Source: Diplolepis rosae
Lineage: Eukaryota; Arthropoda; Insecta; Hymenoptera; Diplolepididae
DNA length: 64,000 nucleotides
NCBI GenBank assembly: GCA_030998225.1
Contig: JAPYXD010000308.1
Location: 1,746,001-1,810,000, forward strand
Direction: 5' to 3'
Positions 52,264 through 62,905 of this stretch are shown piece after piece; position 1 is the stretch's first letter, and every line of letters begins with the position of its first letter. Both the position numbers and the translations under genes were made by a program. The notes beneath the pieces were generated by a model. The model saw only the letters and a program-made list of their open reading frames with translations. It searched no databases and was not told where the DNA came from.

Positions 52264-53439
52264 TAGTAATAAAAACTATCAAGCTATCAAAACTTGGCGG
52301 CGCTGATGCTCATTTTCCCTTTTTTAAGTACCCTCCTAAAATACATGGTAGTGGACGCACTGTGTATGGTTCATAAGTGGTTTACTGAATTTCATTGCGC
52401 ACAAACAAGAAGAAGAAGAAGAAGAATTTCATTGCGGCCGTATTAGCACAAGTGATGATGAGCGTCCTGGCCGTCCAAAATAGGTGAATTCTCAAGAAAT
52501 GATCGATAAAATCCACGACATCGTACTCAACGATCGTCGATTAAAAGTGCGTGAGATTAGTGACACTGTAAACATTTCAGTGGGACGCGTATGATACATT
52601 TCAAATGAGTGTTTGGGCATGAGAAAGCTGTCTGCAAAATGGGTGCCGCGTTTGCTCACAGCCTATCACAAAAGCGAGCTGGCGTGGTTGCCTTTGAGCA
52701 ATGTTGGGGCATGGTTAACGTAATTCAAAGGAATTTTTGCGACGTTATGGGAACTGTTGATGAAACATGGATTCATTATCATACGTCAGAAACAAAAAAT
52801 CAGTCAAAAATGTGGACTGGGCCTGGCGAAACTCGTTTTTTCCATGGTTTTGTTTTAAGAATAAAAATCTAAATTCAACTGGTTGTAAAAAATTTTGTAA
52901 TCAACGTACTGACTCAAAACTTTGTATACGAACTGATATTAGATGGGGTATTCTCTTAGAGTACTAACATATTTACGATAACAGCACCATCTTTCGATAA
53001 GTCACGGACTTATTGAACAGCCCTCGTATTATTACGTGGTCTGCTGGGATAATAGTGCACATGTCTTTTAAGGAATCACTTATTTTTTATTTCTTTTGTA
53101 CAAAACATTATGAATAACAAATGCGCATTTTTAAAACGTTACCCTGTAGTCAACTTACGACTGTTGCGATGTTACGTGACACAGCAAACGAAATAGTTGA
53201 AAAATATCCATGAAAACAAATTGCAAAATATTTTTAGTAGTCTATGTATATAAAGTATTTAAATAAGAATCGTCTGCAGTTGGCCTATAAAAATTGTATT
53301 GTAGTTTTCAGAGTTCACCACGAGGTAGTTGCTGTACGATTTCTAACTCCTTATTGAGGAGCTTTCTGTATGTGAGTCCCCTCGCCTCTCACAAACAGGG
53401 TGATTTTTGAGTGTAATTCCCCTTGTCTTTCACAAAAGC

Positions 53440-55870
53440 CTATATCTCAAGGAGCATCTGTATGCTATGCGACAAATATGGCGAGATGAAACTCAATTTA
53501 TGTATATTTTCTTCTATCTCAGTCACTAAAGTATTCTGCACCTCCTTTTGATTATGCATTCTTTGCAGAATTTCATCGAAATTGTCATTTTCAGAATGAA
53601 ACCTGTTTCCAAAAGCGTTGTTCACAAACGACGCGATTCTGAAATGAATCACATTTTTGGTATAAGCTTGTTGTCGATTTTATGATGCAGAAGGCGATAT
53701 TTTTGTTAAAGAACATCGTGTATGGATTCATCTTTCCATCGAACTTTAGTGACAAAACGATACTCATTGGATTCTACTTCGGACAATTGTTTCCTTTGGC
53801 CTTTTAGAGCAGGCATCAAGACTAAAATTTTCATTCTCTAATTTTTCTTTCACATCATGAAAATAGGAATCTTTTTCTGACCAGAGTAAGATTTCCTCAG
53901 ATATTCGTTGTTGGTGCTTTTTGATGACGAGCATACGTGCCGCCGCGAACCATAAATAAATTTTCATTTAGATTAAATAATTTTTTTGACATTTCGGTTG
54001 TGTAGTTCTGAATTAGAACATATCTAGTGACAGAATTTATACCGAAACAAAGTGGTAAAACATCATTTTTTAACGATTTTATAATACTGTTAGAATAATC
54101 TGAAACAACTTGTTCATCCCTTAATTATAAGATTGAATTTATCATCTTATTAGAGTTTCTTGTCCTTAAGGAGGTTCAATCGGTACATAGCTAGTCAGAA
54201 CAAAAAATTTCGTGCAGTTGACTCACGAGGTAGTTGATGTGGCAACACCGCCTCACTTTTTTTAGTGTCTCTTCTAAATTTGGCATCATAAGAGGCATCT
54301 TATTGAACTAGATTATACATCTAAGGCATTCAGGTGTGAATACTATTACAAGGCAAAGGTGTATGTAGGCTCAATGTTTCTTTTTGAATAGTACGCCATA
54401 ACCTACCAACGTATACTCGGCTGCTGTGTTGCCATATCTACTACATTATCACTCAATATCATGATTTTTGTAAGCTTTATTTCCATTTTCATTGACTTAC
54501 AAGTACCCTTCTAACAATATTATAAGTTAAAAATGTTTTTTAGATATTTTTCTCATTATTATAAAAGATTTCATCGATATTTAACCGTTAATAAATGTGT
54601 GATGGGTAATTGAAAACAATGAAAAGGTAGTTGTCCATAAGAGCACATGTTAAATGACGGAAAATATTTATTAAAATATCTTAGCTCACAGGGGTACCCG
54701 GGAGTCTTGAAAATTTGACTGATACATTTTTATGTATTTAAATAACTATGTTTCAAGTTTCATCCTTTTCTGACCGTTAATTCGTTTTACGATAGGACCT
54801 CCTCAACATAGAAAGGAAGACAGCGAGTACTCTAAGTGAAAGAACGTGTCGTGAGTAGTTTTAACGCTTGAAATGTCAATGTCAAGGACTGGCATGGCGG
54901 TGGAAAAGAGGAAAATTTCAAAGATTTCAGATTGGAGGCATTACTTGCTGAAGACACGTGCCAACCGTAAGAAGAATTGGCAGAATCATGGGGAGTGACT
55001 CGACAAGTCATTAAAAAAAGCCTCAAAGCTAAAGAAATTTCCGAAGCAAGGAAATTGGGTTCCGTATGAGTTAAAGTCGAGATACGTCGATTTTACAGCA
55101 TGCCAATGTTCGGTCCAATGTTGCAAAACCATGTGAAAACCCTATCTGTCGTACTTTCCAGACGTTATTCCTTCCGACTACCATTTGTTTCGATCGCTGG
55201 CACACGGCCTGACTCATCAGCATTCCCGCTCTTATGCAGAAGTCAAAATATCGATCGATTCGTGGACCACCTCAAAAGACGCATATTTTTTCAAGATGGT
55301 ATTAGACAATTGCCAGAAGGGTGGAAAAAAGTAGTGGCTAGCAACGGACAGTACTTTAAATCATAAATAGGTAATCACTTTTTAAGAATAAAGCCTCAAA
55401 TTTCTGGAAAAATGGTGGAAGCAAAGTTGTACACCTAATATATTCGCCGAATTTGTCCAACAATGACGAATCACGTTTTAGAGACAGAGTTTCCATCATT
55501 TTAGATAACTCTAAAGCTGTGAGACTTGCTGTATTAGAGTGTGCCCTCAGGAGTCCAAGATCTTCTTCATAAATACTATTTTTTATTAAGTGACTTTCAC
55601 AATACCAATTTCCATCTGGTATATAGATTTTTTTCCTAATATATACTGTACTTCGATGTTCTTCAGGAATCTTAGCCAGATTAATAGACAATGAACAAAT
55701 ACAACAATACTTGTACGTAGCCACAATCCGTTGGATAGGAATTTCAACACATTCTTCATTAGCAATTTTTTCCTTTGGTACAAATTTAATTTCGAAGGAT
55801 GGATTATCTGTTTTTGATTCAACGGGAGCGTCTTTTTCGGTTTCAGACGCAGCCTCTTTTCCAGATTTGT
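53440..55870 (-). pseudogene. DDE/SWIM transposase remnant, copy B
   Basis: N-terminal part on the minus strand, 55870-55386: PSFEIKFVPKEKIANEECVE, VEIPIQRIVATYKYC, a Cys pair CCICSLSINLAKIPEEHRST, RKKIYIPDGNWYCESHL and ALELSKMMETLSLKR. The N-terminal half matches copy A (EVSIQRTVATHKYC). After the mariner, a C-terminal part (about 53690-53440) reads YRLLHHKIDNKLIPK-like, FRIASFVNNAFGNRFHSEND and NFDEILQRMHNQKEVQNTLV. The YRLLHHKI block is what copy A has lost. The DDE core itself is not preserved. Between them the two copies define most of the family. Confidence 0.65.
54835..55368 (+). pseudogene. Heavily decayed mauritiana-type mariner
   Basis: Recognisable phrases in shifting frames: ERTCREW near 54840, a QEELAESWGVT-like block near 54965, then a WVPYELKSRYV-like block near 55050, SDYHLFRSL-like near 55175 and finally LPEGWKKVVASNGQYFKS at 55306-55365. 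The order is that of a mariner transposase. At least half is deleted and the stops are numerous. It inserted into DDE/SWIM copy B. Confidence 0.75.
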
Positions 55871-55995
55871 TTTTATAAACGCAAAGTCGAATTTATCACA
55901 TATAATGTCATCAACAACTTTTATTCACATTAAAGATGAAGAGGTATTTTTCGCTCCATTTAAATTTTTAATATGTTTCTTTTAACCGTCTTATA

Positions 55996-57200
55996 CAGGG
56001 TGAGGCACATGAAGTGTTACAGAGCGATAGCACTCAAACTATTAATCATATCCAAAAGTGTTTCAGACAAGAGTTTCAGTGTTCGAGGAGTCCGTCATAC
56101 TCGACCACCCTATTTTTTTATCGGTGGAGGCTTGAAGTGATGACCCTCGACTTGTAAGTACTTGTTAATTCTCTGATGAAAAGACCGTCTAACTTAAGCC
56201 AACATTTGTGGTGTAATTTCGGAAAATGCTCGGCGTATTCTTCCTTTCATGTCGTCAGGCGTGGTAGGTGCTACCGCCATTACGCATTCTTTGACAAACC
56301 CCCATAAAAAGTAATCTGGTGATGTCAGGTGTGGCAAACGAGGTGGAAAGGTACAAGGCTACCTCGTTCTATCCACTTTTCGTCAAAAATCTCATCCATC
56401 GCTTGTCTTGAACGCAGAGCATAATAGGGTAGTGCAGCGTCGCGTTACATCCACATGCTCATGTGAACATGCAAGGGCACGTCTTCCATTAAATGGGGCA
56501 GTACGTTTTGCAGAAAGTTTGCGAAAACTTTCCCAGTCAAGCGACGTTCAAAAAAATATGGACCAATGACGTGATCGCCGGCAATGCTGCACCAACAATT
56601 AACGGACCACGGATGTTGAAATGTTACAATTCTCATCCATCGAGGATTCTCATTTGCCGAATAATGTATATTATGCCTATTCACATTTCCCGTATTTGTG
56701 AAGTTAGCTTCATCAGAAAAAAGCACATAACTCAAAACTGAGACATCTGTGCACATTTTTCTACGAATCCAATTACAGAAATTGACGCCTGTTAGGAAAT
56801 CATTGCCGTACAAATCCAAATGTAATGACATATAATACAGAAAGTGCTTACTTTCTGCCGATGTCAATAATACCCTATCGATGTGTATTGTCATGGGTAT
56901 CGTAAGAAATGGAAAGAAATGAACATTATTTTTTAACTATTTCATACTTTGCGTGACTGGAATGACCTTGTGCTGTAGGTCCCTGGATTCGTCTTAAAAT
57001 CGGTAATAATGTCATCGAAAACAAATACAATACATGGTTCCTTTTAAAAAAGTGGATTTGACCTTGACGTAGCTTCAGTGCCTCCACTGATAAAAAATAG
57101 GGCGATCCAGTATGACGGCCTTCTCGAACACTGAAACTTTTGTCTGAAACATTTTTGGATATGATCAATAGTTTGAATGCTATTGCTCTACTGCCTGCGC
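55996..57200 (-). mobile_element. Tc1/mariner-superfamily element with >110-bp inverted repeats
   Basis: The left end begins CAGGGTGAGGCACATGAAG after TA. The inner inverted repeats are long: ATCATATCCAAAAGTGTTTC and AGTTTCAGTGTTCGAGG on the left match CATATCCAAAAATGTTTCAG and AGTTTCAGTGTTCGAGAAGG in the reverse complement of the right side (57100-57190). The outermost right ~20 bp is degraded. One decayed transposase gene fills the middle. Fragments of this family are also at 13739-13960. Confidence 0.8.
56130..56894 (-). pseudogene. Tc1/mariner-like transposase, decayed
   Basis: The open part (56894-56445) reads FCNWIRRKMC, SYVLFSDEANFTNTGNVNRH (first catalytic Asp), NPRWMRIVTFQHPWSVNCW and FLQNVLPHLMEDVPL to MSMWM. 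It then continues with stops through QAMDEIFDEKWIERG and VPFHLVCHT. The region of the second Asp (usually QHDGAPAH) reads RDAALPYY, so the residue corresponding to its neighbours is changed. The architecture SDEA, VNRHN, WSVN, MWM and WIGRG belongs to an insect mariner-related family distinct from classical mariner. Confidence 0.8.
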
Positions 57201-57559
57201 AGTACTAGTCAGAGAAACAAATGACTACCAAAAACGAAAGGTGTTATAAGAAAGATTATAAACACTTCAGGGCATACGTTTACTGCTGTTCCAGTACTTA
57301 TTATATCCATCGTAAACACAAGTCAATCAGTTTAAAAAAGAATCATGAAACGACGAAAAGGTTCTCGTGAACAGATTAGAGAGGTTGACAAAGTGATCAA
57401 AAACGAAGATTGGACGGTTGGATTCGATATTGATGCTTAATCAGACTAATAAAGTGTCAACATACATACGAAAATGCATATTGTAGCAGACATTTCAAGG
57501 TTTGTTTTGAGAAAATAATTAGAGATGTACTTCTAAAACATAAACTTAAATTTTTTTTT
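57201..57559. other. Stretch with a short transposase-like scrap
   Basis: From 57345 a frame reads MKRRKGSREQIREVDKVIKN, EDWTVGFDID and then stops. It may be a regulatory-domain scrap of another transposase, but I cannot assign it. Confidence 0.3.
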
Positions 57560-57850
57560 ATTTGAAAGCATTTTTTTCACCCTTATTTTTTAATCAAAAA
57601 ATCCAAACTTTTTCTAAAAGTAGTCTTTCTGGTTACTACAATATATATTTTTTTCGTCAAAATCGGGTTAGCTGTTTTCAAGAATAACCCATTTTTTATT
57701 TTATTTCTCTCCTCCATATTTACCAAAAAAATAAAATGTTAAGATTGAAATTTGCAGGATTTTATATTCACATAGATGTCAATATATAGTGCCAATATAG
57801 GCTTAATAAGTGCAGGGACCGCTTTTACATGCTTACCCCCCTAGGCCCTT
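57560..57850 (-). repeat. Dispersed repeat, inverted partner of 47960-48245
   Basis: AGTCTTTCTGGTTACTAC, TAACCCATTTTTTATTTTAT and ATAGATGTCAATATATAGTG match 47960-48245 in reverse complement. Confidence 0.75.
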
Positions 57851-58019
57851 TACTTATTCATTAGGTTCGAAAATTGATTCTATACATTTTTGTTGAAAAT
57901 TGAAACTTTATACATAAAAAAGGAAGAAACCTTCAATCATGAATAATACTTTCGTATTTACGATCACCTTTCTCTACTTATCAGGCAACTGTCAAATTCC
58001 ACTGTGGTCAAAACTTGGT

Positions 58020-58340
58020 GGTTTTGAGACGATGAAAACACTGATGCATTTTTGGATCTCTTTAGGTGTTCTACAGCGTATTCCAAAAAAATAGAGTTAG
58101 AGCGACCAGAAAATATGATAATCAGAAAGGTCCATGTCTGGTAAATACGCAGCGTGAAAGCGAATTTCCTATCGGAGACTGAAGATGGTTTCCTTCGTCC
58201 CTTTCATGACGTGTGGCCGAGCGTTGCCATGCTCCGGTATGATTGGTCATGTTGATCACCCAGTATATGGTCTTTTTTCTTCAACTTATCACTGATCTAT
58301 TTTAAACACATATTTTATCTTAAGTTTAGTGGACTTGAAA
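58020..58340 (-). pseudogene. mariner transposase fragment
   Basis: On the minus strand a run corresponding to the second and third catalytic regions is visible in shifting frames: a TGAWQRSATRH / ARPHVMKGTKET-like block followed by LPDMDLSDYHIFWSL (equivalent to SPDLAPSDYHLFRSL). Several frameshifts and stops. No ends identified. Confidence 0.65.
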
Positions 58341-58897
58341 TTCAATATTCGGGAGTTGTTTTGGCCACTGATCACAACAATATACTATTTCTTGAATTTA
58401 TATAAAAACGAAAGTGTTATATCGATACATTCCAGTTTGATCGCTTCACTTAGCATGTCTCATTTACCCTCCTTTAATAGTTTAATAAGTTTATGTAATA
58501 CTGAAGGAATTATTGCCGCGTAACTCCAAGCTCTGTAGCAATATCTTGTTGTGTTTAACAGGAGTTATCGTCTAGTAGGCGCTGCAGTTCCTAGTCTTTA
58601 AATTTTAGACTTTGGCCAAGGTGTTCTCGATCTTTTGATTCAAAATATTCACTGCAAAATCTTTGATACACAGAGAAAAATAGCACCAGGCCATAATGAC
58701 TAGGAATAATGTAGTTGGAAAAAACATAGTGTCTGTAACGAGGGAGACTTGTTGTTGCTACTTGACCCGTGGCTACAGAAACATGATTTGTAGCCATGGT
58801 AGCCATATTCTGAATACCTGGTCGTGGCGACTGGTTAACATCGTTGAAATTGTCCTTAACCCTTAAATCTCGCTATGAGAACCTGAAACGTTGAGAT
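58341..58897. other. Stretch with a MITE end
   Basis: ACACAGAGAAAAATAG at about 58671 resembles the 2091-type MITE end. No gene recognised. 58850-58897 leads into an LTR-like end. Confidence 0.35.
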
Positions 58898-60081
58898 TGT
58901 AACATACCTACTTTCCCCCTTGCTGCCAGACGCTTCAGTCAGCCAGGGTTCGGTAAGAGTGGGGGATTGGTGATGAAATGAATCGTACTTCGAGAAATTT
59001 AAGTGGAAAAATAACAAATGTTTATTCAGGAGAATAAATATCTAGTAATAAGTACAGATAAAAATAGTGTCCGTGTGAGTGTATTTACAATAGGTTAAAT
59101 GTGCCGGTGTCAGTGTGCGTGATGAGTGGAATAGGTGTGTGTGTGTGTGTGTGTGTGTGAGAAAATACGTTGATGGTTTGCTCGTATGTGTGGGCACAGG
59201 CCTAGCGATCAGTACGGTCGTAGACCGGTGGTCTGGTCGACGCATCGCAGTTCACAAGTCGTTTCTGAAATCCGGTACATAACATACATTTTCCCGACTG
59301 GGTCGTCGTGCGTACATAATATATCGTTGAGTCCGGCCTCCTACCACGTCCAGGGAGCGTTGACTTTCCGTCGGGGTCGTACGTCCGTAAGTCGGTCGTG
59401 GTCTTGGTCAGTGTCCGGCTTAGGGAGAGACGCTCCCAGTGGTATCTGGGCAACGCGTCGCCCTCTAGACCTCGGCCACGGCGGTATCTGTAGGGCCGAG
59501 GTTTCAGGTATGTCGGTAGGTCGGTCGGTCGGTCTGTCGTGACGGTTGGGTCTGGACGCCCTGGGAGAAGTTGGTGACTCGCGGTATGTGTTCGGTAACG
59601 TTCGTTAGTGCTCGGGAATGCGGTTTGGTAGTTTTCTTAGTGATCGTCAGCGTTCGGGAGTATTCAGGTCGGTTCGGTTTTTGGCCAGAGTTCGGTAGTG
59701 TTCAGTAGTGTTCGGGAGTGTTCGGTCGTGTTCGTCTGGATTACTTCGGGCAGGTTCGGTGGCTGCCCCAGGTAGAAATCGGTCAGGGGCACCTGACGCT
59801 GAGCTCTACGCTTCGACGCTCGGTCTGGTTCCTCCAGGTATGGGGTCGGTCGGTGTGAAGATACCCTTCTGTGGGAGCACCTAACAGAAGAGGCATCTCC
59901 TGCCGTCCGTCCAGTGCGACGCTCCGATGTGGCCCGGCTCGCCGCCCCGGGCGAACTGCCGTTCCAGTGCTGCGATCCTTCTCTATATCTCGTTCGTACG
60001 TGGTGGGGGACCGCTGCGCGCGCTGCTTGGCCTAAGCGGGGGAAGCTGTGACGTATGTACAGTGATATACAATTCGTTACA
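58898..60081 (-). mobile_element. Probable solo LTR, GT-rich on the plus strand
   Basis: On the minus strand it begins TGTAACGAATTG (60081) and ends GGTATGTTACA (58898), that is TGT...ACA. A TATA-like GAGATATAGAGAAGG lies about 100 bp from the start and AATAAA near 59030. Flanking tetramers are AGAT and AGTT (3 of 4). Composition is sharply different from the neighbours, with strong strand asymmetry. It contains TTCGGTAGTG-type decamer repeats at about 59690-59740, a GGTCGGTC run near 59520 and a GT dinucleotide run at 59132-59160. Length 1184 bp. No internal retrotransposon sequence attached. Confidence 0.6.
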
Positions 60082-60104
60082 AGTTCTTATAGCTAGAATA
60101 ACGT

Positions 60105-60240
60105 ATTGTTTTGAGTAATGCATATTATTTTTCATAGCAACTGATAGCGACTTTTTTGAGAATTTGATTTGATGTAACTGTAGAGCGGGTCGAAACTGTA
60201 GTTTTCAACCCTACTTTTCTAGCTGAAATGAAAAAAGTAT
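60105..60240 (+). repeat. Second copy of the 3300-3480 repeat
   Basis: GTTTTGAGTAATGCATATTA, TTTTTCATAGCAACT and GTAGAGCGGGT appear in the same order as at 3330-3400. It is truncated relative to that copy. Confidence 0.7.
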
Positions 60241-60346
60241 GCAGTACCTAATATGCTCCTGTTCGGAGGCCATTGTTTTCAGTACTGTTTTCAGATGTTA
60301 TGACGCACGTCTCGCAGCTCATACACCGAGTTAAACGACATTTAGA

Positions 60347-60597
60347 ACCATGGTTCTATCAGGGATCTCTTGACTCGAAGGTATGGGTGTCTAACAGGAG
60401 CTAAACGGGTTATAGCCGGGGCATAGATTGAGAAATTTGGTCAAAGTGTACTCTGGGTGTCTAAACGGATCTACCGTGATTCTACCAGGGATCTCTTGGA
60501 TCGCTGGTATGGGCGTCTAACAGGGTCTGAACGAGTCATAGCGGGGACATAGATTGACAAATTTGGTCAAGTGCTATCTGCGTGTCTGAAAGGGCCT
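60347..60597 (+). repeat. Tandem duplication, two ~126-bp units
   Basis: Unit 1 starts ACCATGGTTCTATCAGGGAT at 60347 and unit 2 starts ACCGTGATTCTACCAGGGAT at 60473. Both continue with GGTATGGG-GTCTAACAG, CATAGATTGA and AAATTTGGTCAA. I estimate about 80 percent identity. Confidence 0.8.
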
Positions 60598-60970
60598 AGT
60601 GTAACAATGTTTGGTTCCGTATAGAACCATGTTATGGACATACATAACCCTTCTCAGGTTGCGCATAATACCCAAATAAAATTCTTAGAACCTGCTTGAC
60701 ATCCATATAGAACCTGATTAGTGCAACATTTTTTGAACCATTTAGAACCCTTCTCAGAGTCGGATACAACCTGTTTCCAACCCGTGTAAAACCCAATAGT
60801 CGCACAATTTTTGTATCCATCTAGAACCGTATTAGAACGCTTCTTAGAACCGGATAAAAGCCAGGGCAGGACCCATTTGCAAAAACCGTGTACAAGTCCG
60901 TTTACACCCAGGTAGAAACCCATGTTCTAACAGGGTTCTATCGGGTTTTAACGTGTTTTTAAACCGGGAT
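60598..60970. repeat. AGAACC-rich degenerate repeat block
   Basis: TAGAACC, AGAACCC or their complement GGTTCTA occur about a dozen times, often with CTTCTCAG or CCATNTAGAACC context. The block ends with GTTCTAACAGGGTTCTATCG, echoing the tandem units to the left (TGGTTCTATCAGGG). The two may be parts of one element. Confidence 0.6.
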
Positions 60971-62463
60971 TGTTATCGCATATACGAAGTTGATTCAATT
61001 CCTTTAATTTTGATTTAGCAGTACCGAATTTGGTAAAAAATGATCAATAAATCCACCGATGTAGATTCAGTTATTTCATCAGTTTTTTCGGTCTATTTTT
61101 CCAAATATATTCATTAATCAGATACAGTAATTATCTTTTTCATTTTCCATACCACGGAGCACGAATTTGTTGAGTTTACCTTGCTCAAAAAAAGAGGCAA
61201 AACTACGCCTGAAAAACGATAGAGATGTGAGTAGTTTTAGCCAACAATAATAGCAGCGCCACTTTCGCTGGGTCGAGATGACCGCCTGCTGGTAAAAAAA
61301 GCACGTGTCAGTCAGAAAAGTATCGGAATTTGTTCTATTTTCACATTCCTGACATTATTTTTCATTTCTAAGGACTTTTATTACTTCCCACTGTGCAATA
61401 AGCGGTGATTTTTCCCCCGACTTACAAGCATAAAAAAGCCGAATTCATATCTACTCGGAAAAAATATATTTTCCACGTATATAAAATGGTATATATGTAC
61501 TCGCATATAATAATAATATATATAAATCATATTTCATAATTCGTTACGTTCAACTTTCCATGGCAATAAAAAATGCATCAAATGTTTGTTTAAGTGAATA
61601 TTTATTTTTCTCATCGGAATAAAACATTCTCGTGCCACGGAAAATCATTTTGCATGCCACAAGTTCGTCATCACTGACATAGAGGGTATGGAAGAGATAC
61701 AGTTCATTTATGTGTAGGTCCTTACTAATATATGGGGCATAATTTCTCAAGTGATACCACTCCAAAAAACGAAGTCGTCTGATCGGGCTTAAAGTTTGAC
61801 TGATTGTAGTCCTAATTGATGGTACTTCCTAAAAAAAATTTTTTTCGTTTTGACTAATATTTGATGAAATAGGGGGGGGGGGGGGTGCAATTTTCAAACT
61901 TTTGATGGGAAGCCTGTTCTTCAAACGAATATAACTTATTTCTTTTTGCATAAAGCAAGATTTTACTTCATATTTTCTTCAACCTTTTACGTGATCTTTC
62001 AACTGGTTGTAACTATTTTTGAAAAAAATCTAAATTTCATTTTTGCTTAAATTTTGACCCATTTTATTTATTTTAAAATCATCTAGTTAAAAAGCTGAGA
62101 TTTTTTCCTATAGAATAGCAAAATATCAGGATGACGTTTTTTTTTGTTTTCGAGCAATTGTGCGATGAATAACCGGATGCTCCACCGTAGCTGAGGCCGA
62201 GCGACCGTTCGCTACCGTCTTCACGCCGGGGAATCCGTAGAACACTCTCAAGCTAATTTTTTACATTACATATTATTATACGCGGCTAATGTAACTGCTC
62301 TCTGCATTTACAGAGTTGGGACTTTCATTATTAAGTTACAAGTTACAATGCCTGAATTACAGTTAGTGTAAGATTAATTTGGAATATGTTTTGAAAATTA
62401 AATCTATTGAATTTATATCTAGTTGTTGAATGTGTAGGAGAGTGATGTTTCTGTTTATCTGGG
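60971..62463. other. AT-rich intergenic region
   Basis: A G run (about 61872-61885) and low-complexity A/T runs are present. Frames such as 61550-61765 (minus) have no recognisable domain. A GC-richer patch at 62165-62245 shows no coding signal. Confidence 0.4.
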
Positions 62464-62465
62464 TA

Positions 62466-62903
62466 TCAAATTCCTATTGGAATTGCTTGAATTGCGCGAT
62501 TAGCATACATATAACATTAACACGAAAGTGGAATGACGTTGAAAAAAATGCATTTTAGTTGAAAACACAACTGAAAATCCATCTGGATTTTCTGGCTAGG
62601 AATTAACTGAATTATTCGGTCTGAAATTCGAGTTGAAAATCTCAAGCTGAAAATGGATAATCTTCAGTTGAAAGTCTAACTGAACTTTCCTTGAATTTTG
62701 AAAATCCACTCGGAATTTCCTGCTGAAAAGTCTAATTCGATTTCTAGCTAGGATTTCTAGCCAGAACATCCAGTTGGCTTTACAGTTGTGTTTTCAACTA
62801 AGATTGTTAGTTGGAAATACATTTTTTTAACGCCATTTCACTTTCTTGTTAATGTAATATGTATGCAAGTCGCGCAATTTAAGCAATCCCAATGGGAGTT
62901 TGA
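62466..62903. mobile_element. TA-flanked foldback element with AGTTGAAA motifs
   Basis: Left end TCAAATTCCTATTGGAATTG and right end, in reverse complement, TCAAACTCCCATTGGGATTG. The arms of about 125 bp match through CATACATAT, TAACATTAACA, GAAAGTG and GAAAACACAACTG. TA borders both sides (62464-62465 and 62904-62905). The centre (62590-62770) is dense in AGTTGAAAAT, TTTCAACT and AGCTGAAAA variants. No ORF. Confidence 0.85.
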
Positions 62904-62905
62904 TA

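Larger units (their letters stand above)
48611..52364. mobile_element. Element X copy 2, split by an R1-like retrotransposon
   Basis: Starts CATAGTGGGTCCACT and ends, in reverse complement, CACAGTGCGTCCACT. Flanking octamers TATGGTCC (48603-48610) and TATGGTTC (52365-52372) match at 7 of 8. Removing X with one duplication restores the mariner reading frame across MVWSHKWFTEFH. Inner sequence matches copy 1 up to about 48731 and again from about 52284. Everything between is the retrotransposon plus a TAA run. Confidence 0.88.
48488..52862 (+). pseudogene. mariner transposase remnant in two pieces
   Basis: Piece 1 starts at 48488: MENSEFRVLFKHYFLRGKSI, up to VWSH at the X insertion. Piece 2 resumes at about 52373 with KWFTEFHCG, then RISTSDDERPGRPK, KIHDIVLNDRRLKVREISD, MRKLSAKWVPRLLT and DETWIHYHTSETK (first catalytic Asp), with several stops and frameshifts. 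It stops soon after SVKNVDWAWRNS-like sequence, so the second and third catalytic Asp are missing. The duplicated GAATTTCATTGCG around a GAA run (52387-52436) is a small later tandem duplication. Confidence 0.85.
48305..53026 (+). mobile_element. irritans-like mariner, split by element X
   Basis: The right end, read in reverse complement, is CGAGGGCTGTTCAATAAGTC (to 53026, followed by TA). It extends over about 150 bp that match the left side (CCGTGACTTCTTAGAAGATG, ACTCTAAGAGAATACC and CAGTACGTTGATTA at 48333-48440). The left tip is poorly preserved. Without the insertion at 48611-52364 the mariner would be about 1 kb. It is the outer and oldest layer of a three-level nest. Confidence 0.8.
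53265..55900 (-). mobile_element. DDE/SWIM transposon, copy B
   Basis: Same family as 11381-13575 but in opposite orientation. The 3' side carries two degenerate 42-bp units (53371-53436) and the shared outer sequence GAGTTCACCACGAGG (53310). A decayed mariner (about 54790-55385) splits the coding part. The right border is not defined. An end motif matching 11381 is not visible before the next element at 55996. Confidence 0.65.
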
